Source: Saturnia japonica (taxonomy: Eukaryota; Arthropoda; Insecta; Lepidoptera; Saturniidae). Taken from it: a stretch of 64,000 nt of DNA. A model generated the notes under the pieces. That model had not been told where the DNA came from and did no database searches. It saw nothing but the letters and a program-made list of their open reading frames with translations. The position numbers and the translations under genes are program-made. The DNA lies in assembly GCA_033032175.1 (NCBI GenBank), contig CM065307.1, positions 2,976,001 through 3,040,000 of the forward strand, written 5' to 3'. Shown one piece after another: positions 57,906 through 64,000 of the stretch (the stretch's first letter is position 1; every line of letters begins with the position of its first letter).

Positions 57906-58865
57906 GAAGAAAAAGAACTTGTGAAAGTTAACTTTTTAAGTTTTTAGTGATCCGATCCTTGAGACCAACAGATCCGTCTTGCTGTGATACACCTCAGCGA
58001 AAATAATTAAATAATATAAATATAATTAATTTATATGGTAACCCTCAGTAATATATTATGACGTCATAAACGACCTCGATTCGTATGAACCGACTGTCGC
58101 GACAGTGATTTTAACGATGCTATAATGTATTCATATGTTTATGACTAGTCTCCGTAATGCATAGAGTCATCGAGTAACGCGTAATGTAGTACATTGCAAT
58201 TAGACTTGCAACGATATATCCGAAAACTGATAATATGGATTGATTTTATCGATATCGGAAAATACTAAGTATTAGGGATGTGACGATACATAATTTTGCC
58301 GATTTGATATCGAAATTCGAATAAAAACGTTGATATATAATAAAAAATTCAGTTAAGGCGAATTAAACGTCGTTCATCGATACTTTCATGCAATCGATTT
58401 GAATATCGATATTTCTATTAACTTGCATCCAATAACACCGCCTAACCGCATAACGATTTATTTAATATGTAAGTAATATAATTGAATGAAAAGAATTTCA
58501 AGTTTAAAAAACAGTAGGTACCTTTAATAAGAAATCCTTTCAACTGGAAATTCGTTGTCCGCAAACTAAAGGTTTCTTTAATTAGCAAACGGACATTCCA
58601 CGAGCGAGGCAGGTGCCGACCTGTCCGCTTTGTGCCGGACGCGGCCGCGTCCGACAGGCTGGACCGGTCTTCTTGCCGCGTCATCCTTGCCATCATGCCA
58701 TACCATGGTCGTATGGTCACTGGCCGCAAAAATCTGATATTCGATTTCAATTTTCCCAATCTTGCAATAATTTTATTAATACATTTACGTTATTTGGCCC
58801 TATATTAATATATAAATAAATAAACAATGTATTATCTCCCATTACATGCAAATTTTACTCACATA
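57906..58865. other. Intron sequence with a GC-rich island at 58590-58700
   Basis: The island contains GGACGCGGCCGCGTCC, a perfect 16-bp palindrome, and is open on both strands (105 codons minus, 68 plus). No recognisable protein. It may be a retroelement fragment. The surrounding DNA is AT-rich with several ATCGAT words (58190-58420). Confidence 0.4.
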
Positions 58866-59149
58866 TCTACATATACCAATATTATAAAGAGAAAGATTTG
58901 ATTTTTTTTTTGTTTGTAATGGATAAACTTAAAAACTACTAGACCGATTTTAATAATTTTTTTACCAATATAAAGCTACAGTATCAGCGAGGAACGTAGG
59001 CTATATTATAATTTGAAAAATTAATTTATAATTTTTAAATTTTTTTTTTTGATAGTTTTACACAAAGTATAAAAAATTGCCTACGTATTGTACGTTGGCG
59101 ATATTTGTCGTATACAATTAACACGGGTGAAACCATGGGAAACTGCTAG
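58866..59149 (+). mobile_element. Helitron (ATACCAATATTATAAAG family)
   Basis: Begins with ACCAATATTATAAAGAGAAA and continues with AACTACTAGACCGATTTTAA and GAACGTAGGCTATATTATAA. It ends ACACGGGTGAAACCATGGGA, AACTGCTAG|T. The CTAG|T terminus and the wording are those of the most common lepidopteran Helitron. The exact 5' base is uncertain. Confidence 0.75.
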
Positions 59150-59293
59150 TAGTACATACAAATAGTATTTTATTTCACTTACAAGCAAAAAAATATTAAA
59201 ATGAAACCTTTTTTTATTACTTATTTATTACCTATATCTTTTTTGCAATTTATTATATTGATAAAATTATAATTTTAAAATAATTATTATCTA

Positions 59294-59375
59294 TCTATAC
59301 AATTAATAAAACTGAAGTTTATTTTTGTAATGTCAAAATAACAGCTTTTTACCCAATGCATATAAAATTATTAAT
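59294..59375 (+). mobile_element. Helitron (Lep1-like) 5' fragment
   Basis: TCTATACAATTAATAAAACT followed by GTAATGTCAAAATAACAGCT and AATGCATATAAAA: the first about 80 bases of the family at 49392-49908. It ends where a retrotransposon remnant begins. Confidence 0.7.
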
Positions 59376-59384
59376 TTTTAAGTA

Positions 59385-59570
59385 TTTTTAATGAGTGCCT
59401 CTGTAGTGTAAATGCCTCCTCCATTTCTCTCCACTGTCTTCTGTCTCTCGCTTCCATCTGCCACTTGTCTTCCTCATTCCCGCGACATCTTTCCATACTA
59501 CAACACGTCTCGTCCACCGGAATTCCTCTGTTCTGGCTAGATGTCCTGCCCATTTCCACTTCAATTTCAT
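59385..59570 (-). pseudogene. RTE-type non-LTR retrotransposon, C-terminal fragment
   Basis: The minus-strand frame encodes KLKWKWAGHLARTEEFRWTR, then RRVVVWKDVAGMRKTSGRW and a basic/acidic end. The K(W/R)xWAGHxAR...RWT motif is the hallmark of the region after the reverse transcriptase in RTE-like elements. Only about 60 codons remain. Confidence 0.75.
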
Positions 59571-61124
59571 GAGAGTGAAGTAAGAAATCTAATTGATTGT
59601 TTTGTTCCTTCTCTTATCTTGGTGTGGCCCTATATATGTATCTAATATTGCCGGCATTTTGCGTGATATCAATTGATTATTGTACTGTAATTTTTTAAGT
59701 ATGAATTTATATTTGCCACAAAAGCTCCCTGGAAAGTTTTAACAATAGAGCAAACATCTCGTATAGACTTTGATAACGAAATTATAATAATTTTATTCGA
59801 TTAAGTTTTAGTTTTAAAAACTTTGTTCTCCTGAATAGGTACTTTTTTTTATGTTTTAGTGAATTAACGTATCTAACTGGATTACATGTAGTCATTTTTT
59901 AAATATGTATTATCTTTACTCCTTTGCCCCCATTACAAATTAGTTTGAAAACTATCAAATTTGTTTTTTTTTCTTTTTTTTTCATGTGATGCTTTTTATA
60001 TAGAGAAAAAAAAACGATTTTATTATGTACCTTTAATAAAGCTAATATTATACTTTACAATAAAATAATATATGGGTTCGAACGAATTACCATCAATAAA
60101 TACATTAGGACCGTCTGGTCTAAAGAAACATTTTATAAATAATATGTGTATAAAATTAATTAAAAAAAAAACTATAAATAAATATACTATTAATAAAGAA
60201 CATAATTATTATTATTATTATACTCATGTTTTATTTAAATTAACGTTTTACAAGAAACACGATAGGTTATGAGAACGGAATTTTATTTAGACCATGGTAC
60301 GATAATGTTCAGTTGGTCGAGAAAAAAGGCAATAATGAAGAATATTACTGCTTTGATGTTACACAATGAATATTTTTACACAACGCTTCTAATTCAGTGA
60401 TAAAAAAGCTTGAGTAAGAATAACTCGTGAATTAAAAAAAACTCTTTTAACTCTAAAAAGTATTTGGCAAATTTCCAAAAAAAGTGTTGCCACAATAAAA
60501 AAGTAAATACAAAAAAACTTTTTATGTAAACCAGGATTAGGCGACAGAAATAAATATTTATTTATTATTGCAAAAAATATTCCAATGACAGTTCAAAAAA
60601 GCAAACAAAATGAACTATCAAATTACATTACCAGGCGTCGGATTCAGCGCGGAATTATATGAATAAAATTTGCATCATAAATGACTGAACTAAACAAGTT
60701 TTAGTTTTATTGATAAACTTAGTAAGTATACTAATTGCATTGTTGTATATACATATAAACTCTACTGTAAAATCTTAATTAATATTCAAGTTATTTTTAG
60801 GTTCCGTTGAGAAATAGTCGAGAGTTTATTGTATGTAAGTTAAATACATTATTATAATACTTTTATAAATATGCGCCTACGATTATGGTTTATTATTTAA
60901 TATTTGAAAGATTCTTTATTAAGCCTCTGGTTAATTTCGACAATGAATATAACAAGTTTTCTATCGAACAATGTAAATTAATATATTAATTTGTTTATGT
61001 ACATAGTTAATTTATTTAATACTTGCATAATAGCAATTGTGGTTCGTACTTATTATTGTAAAAAAAACCCACACACACAACACAAAAAAGAAAACAAAAA
61101 AATTCGTCAGAGCTCAAAAGTTAA
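59571..61124. repeat. Intron sequence with a 'CCACTTCAC' family piece at 59625-59765
   Basis: 59625-59765 (minus) carries GGCCCTATATATGTATCTAA, GCCGGCATTTTGCGTGATAT and AAAGCTCCCTGGAAAGTTTT. The remainder is very AT-rich with nothing else recognisable. Confidence 0.5.
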
Positions 61125-61603
61125 TCCTACTAATATAATAAATGTGAAAGTTTTGGATGTTTGTTACTCAATCACGCAAAAAGGGCTGAACGGATTTCAA
61201 TGAAATTTGGCAGACAGATTGTCTATGACCTGGAATAACACATAGGGTACTTTTTATCCAGGTAAAAGTCAAAGTTTAACCAGTGTTATATCCTACAAAT
61301 ATAATAAATGTTTGTTGTTCGCACTGTTGTAAGTTTTATTGGGACGGTTAATGTGTTGGACTGATATTGGCATATAATGACAATATCATACAAACAGTGA
61401 TAAACCCATGTATGATTTTCTTTTTCTCTGTTGTGTTCCTAAATCAGCCGGTGCATATACAGTAATATAGCGGGGTGATAGGGATTGTGTCCACCATACA
61501 CGTAGTGACAATCCCATCCATGATTTTCTTTTGGTTTGTCGTGTTCCGAGATCGATCTGTGTATATCCAATAATACGCAGACGAAGTCGCGGGTATCAGC
61601 TAG
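61125..61603 (+). mobile_element. Helitron (TCCTACTAATATAATAAATG family)
   Basis: A|TCCTACTAATATAATAAATG at the start and GAAGTCGCGGGTATCAGCTAG|T at the end, with the inner words ACGCAAAAAGGGCTGAACGG and GGAATAACACATAGGGTAC. It is 479 bp. TC...CTAG ends and the A|T target are all intact. The ATCCTACAAATATAATAAAT phrase recurs near 61290, suggesting that a second copy is joined within it. Confidence 0.82.
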
Positions 61604-63458
61604 TTTGAAATATATTTATACGTGTATTTATTATGAATTAAATTTTTACTCACGGAAAACTGCAATATGTTATTATTATTTCTTCAAGTAATGACCTAAA
61701 TGAACGTTTTGCAGAGTTTCCGCGATCGTTTCATTAATTATTCATTCATTCGATTACCCGTATTCGTTCCTAGGATCCTGTACTGTCAACTTCTAACTAT
61801 GGCGGTAAATTATACGAAACTGTATTATAATTGATGGATTAATTAAAGTGATATTTATCTTAGTTACCTTATCGAGCCGGTTTGCGATATCCGAACGTTT
61901 ATCTAAACGACTGCAGTATATACGACTTCTATAGATTCTTGAATAACAAATTCTTTTCTCCCCATAAGAAGTTTAGCCTCGAGAAACCAACATAATTATT
62001 ATTAACAACACAATTTATGGTTTACAATCGTTTTGTATATATGTGTTTTGTCGGCAATTTATCGATATTTAATTGTGCTATTTGTGGCACTGACCGCGTT
62101 AATAGTGCACCAGACGCTTTATTCTCGTGTCAATGGCCATACTATCGATCCCATTTGTAAGAACTAAGTACCTACGTTCATACATTGGACTCCTGTGACA
62201 TCATATTCATATGTAAAATGTAAATGTATTTAAATTTATAGTTAGGGGCGTTGTTCTCATCTTGTCCGTGGAATTGGCGAATTGTTTAGGTATGGAATTA
62301 AAATTATAGTTAAGGGGATTGTTCTCACCCTCCACAGCGAATTGTCAGATTGTTTTGGATTGTAGTTAAATAGATAAGGAGATTATTCTCACCTTGCACG
62401 GGAAATTACTGTATTGCAATACTGTCGTAAGTGTTTAGATACTTTGGTGCACGGTGTACCTACTGCAGACTTTACAGACTTTTTGGCAACGACGATCAGC
62501 TAACTTACATAAATGTACCTATACCCGACTCTATAATTACATTCAAACAATTAACGTTGATAATTATAGTTGCAAAATAATAAAAATACGAGAGACTACA
62601 TAAGTGTGCGCAAGCATGTACCCTAAGTATGTGCGTGCCAACAATATGCGTGCTTGCATGAATTTGCATAGCAATTTCCAATCGCTTCGTTTCATATCAA
62701 ATAGCATATATATTATGTGTTATTTTTTATACACACTTCAGTTAACGGTTAGAATGTACGCCATGAAATAACTTTAAACATTATTATTTTTATAATTATC
62801 ATAATATTATACGTATATCTGGGTTACATGTGTGTTTAATTGCTTAGAATCGGTGTGAAATTGTATATTTACTAGGAAACCGTTTGACCGATTAAAATGA
62901 AAATTAGTAGAACTAATCGTTTCATAATGGGAAGGTTTTTATGTTATTTTTGATCGCGATAGGTGTCGCTTTGGTCGATTTATTGTCTACTGGAAATATT
63001 AGAACGTCTGCGTGGCCAGGTAGTTATAACATTAGAATTAATATTTGTTTGTCTGCTTGTCCCATATTCCGACTGCTACGTAAAATGTCGTCTGTCAGTG
63101 TTAGTAGGTACGGTACAACCAGTTTACGATAGGTGGCTTGCGAGTCGTTTTGTTTTGAAGACAAAAGGAATAGAAGTAGCGGGCATAAGCTAGCATGTAA
63201 TAACATCAAATAGTTTTTCGAACTGAAGCTTCTTAGGCGTCGATTCAATAATTTGACTTAGGACGTAGGTTGAAGTTGAATATTTCAAGGACGCGTCACG
63301 TTTGGAAACATTCCGTTATATAAGAGAGACGAAAGATATAACGTAGCGAGATGGAGAAGGAGAGCTATATATTGTATATCTAATACACAGTTATGCCTAT
63401 CCGCGTCTCCTTTTTTAAAATGGTTTACTTCTATCACGTGTACGGTGCTGCACGATCT
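61604..63458. repeat. Intron sequence; three diverged repeats at 62238-62420
   Basis: AGTTAGGGGCGTTGTTCTCA, AGTTAAGGGGATTGTTCTCA and AGATAAGGAGATTATTCTCA begin three units of about 70 bases (near 62241, 62312 and 62372). No exon was recognised elsewhere in the interval, although short plus-strand frames overlap at 62941-63193. Confidence 0.5.
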
Positions 63459-64000
63459 TTTTTAATCGGTTTCAAAAAATACGGAGGTTACTCAATTCGA
63501 ATGTATATAATAATATGTATTTTTTTGAAAGAAAGAAAGAAAAATTATTTGTTGTCACAAAGATACACAAACAAAAAACAAAACATTAAATTAAAAAAAA
63601 ACTAATAAAACATAAAGTATTAAAAACAAAATCAATACAAAATAGACGAAGCGACAAAAAGATTTGGCATTGGCTTTTTGTCGCTCGTGAGGAACAATCA
63701 CCAAACGAAGCTGTTTTTCAGCCAAACCTTCACATTTAACTGGATATAATTTGAAATATCTCATAAAGATTTCGCGTTCTATTTTAATTAACATCTGCTT
63801 TCTTATGGTAACACCAAAAAAAAAAAAAAAACATAAATAGTAATATAACTACCTAGTAGAATAAGTACCTAAATAAGCCTAGAAAATGCGGTCTACCAAA
63901 AATTTAATTAAAATTTAAATGTTCGGCGATAACTTCTTTGTTTATGAATCGATTTGGATGATTCTTTTTTTGTTGGATAGGGGATACCGCAATGGTCGTT
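63459..64000 (-). repeat. Fold-back family copy, interrupted and cut by the window end
   Basis: 63459-63525 (TTTTTTAATCGGTTTCAAAA, ACGGAGGTTACTCAATTCGA) and 63905-64000 (ATAACTTCTTTGTTTATGAA, TCGATTTGGATGATTCTTTT) are two parts of one unit, separated by about 380 bases of unrelated AT-rich sequence that ends in a poly(A) tract near 63815-63830. Confidence 0.6.

Noticed and set aside
1..64000. CRISPR arrays, bacterial operons, phage or plasmid modules
   Set aside because: Gene structure with introns, repeat content and codon context are insect nuclear; the only regular array is the 85-bp minisatellite, which has no spacers.

Overview
This window is insect nuclear DNA, most likely from a moth or butterfly. 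It is AT-rich, its genes are split by spliceosomal introns with GT/AG borders, and it is littered with repeat types typical of Lepidoptera: short Helitrons of the Lep1 kind, a tRNA-derived SINE with a TTATG tail, hAT and TA-flanked MITEs, and traces of TTAGG-type motifs. No bacterial operons, rRNA genes, CRISPR arrays or intact viral genes were seen.

Five host genes can be supported by exon-by-exon reading. (1) 630-9463, minus: mitochondrial glutamyl-tRNA synthetase (EARS2), complete in six exons, 504 aa. (2) 21755-24972, plus: the NEDD8 ligase co-factor DCUN1D1 in three exons, with one base missing in exon 2. (3) 30045-31107, plus: complex I subunit NDUFA2 (90 aa), which has two homologous last exons of identical length and phase. 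(4) 34859-43237, minus: a HAD phosphatase of the pseudouridine-5'-phosphatase/GS1 type, complete in four exons, 246 aa. (5) 44038-44257, plus: the signal-peptide exon of a probable glypican; the rest of the gene lies beyond the window and almost 20 kb of intron follows.

Most of the remaining sequence is mobile DNA. A 3.57-kb hAT transposon with an exact 8-bp target duplication sits 137 bp upstream of the EARS2 start codon, and a related short hAT element lies in EARS2 intron 1. A Tc1/mariner-like transposase relic lies at 51.7-53.1 kb. Non-LTR retrotransposon remnants lie at 31.4, 35.6, 39.6 and 59.4 kb. There are at least nine Helitron copies, some of which keep the A|T insertion site and the TC...CTAG ends. 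A composite repeat of about 1.1 kb occurs twice in opposite orientation (1.76-2.94 kb and 19.59-20.67 kb). An 85-bp minisatellite fills 15.57-16.38 kb.

The host genes do not form a pathway. EARS2 (mitochondrial translation) and NDUFA2 (respiratory chain) are both mitochondrial, but nothing shows they are regulated together. The observation most worth following is the duplicated terminal exon of NDUFA2, which predicts two complex I subunit isoforms with different C-termini.
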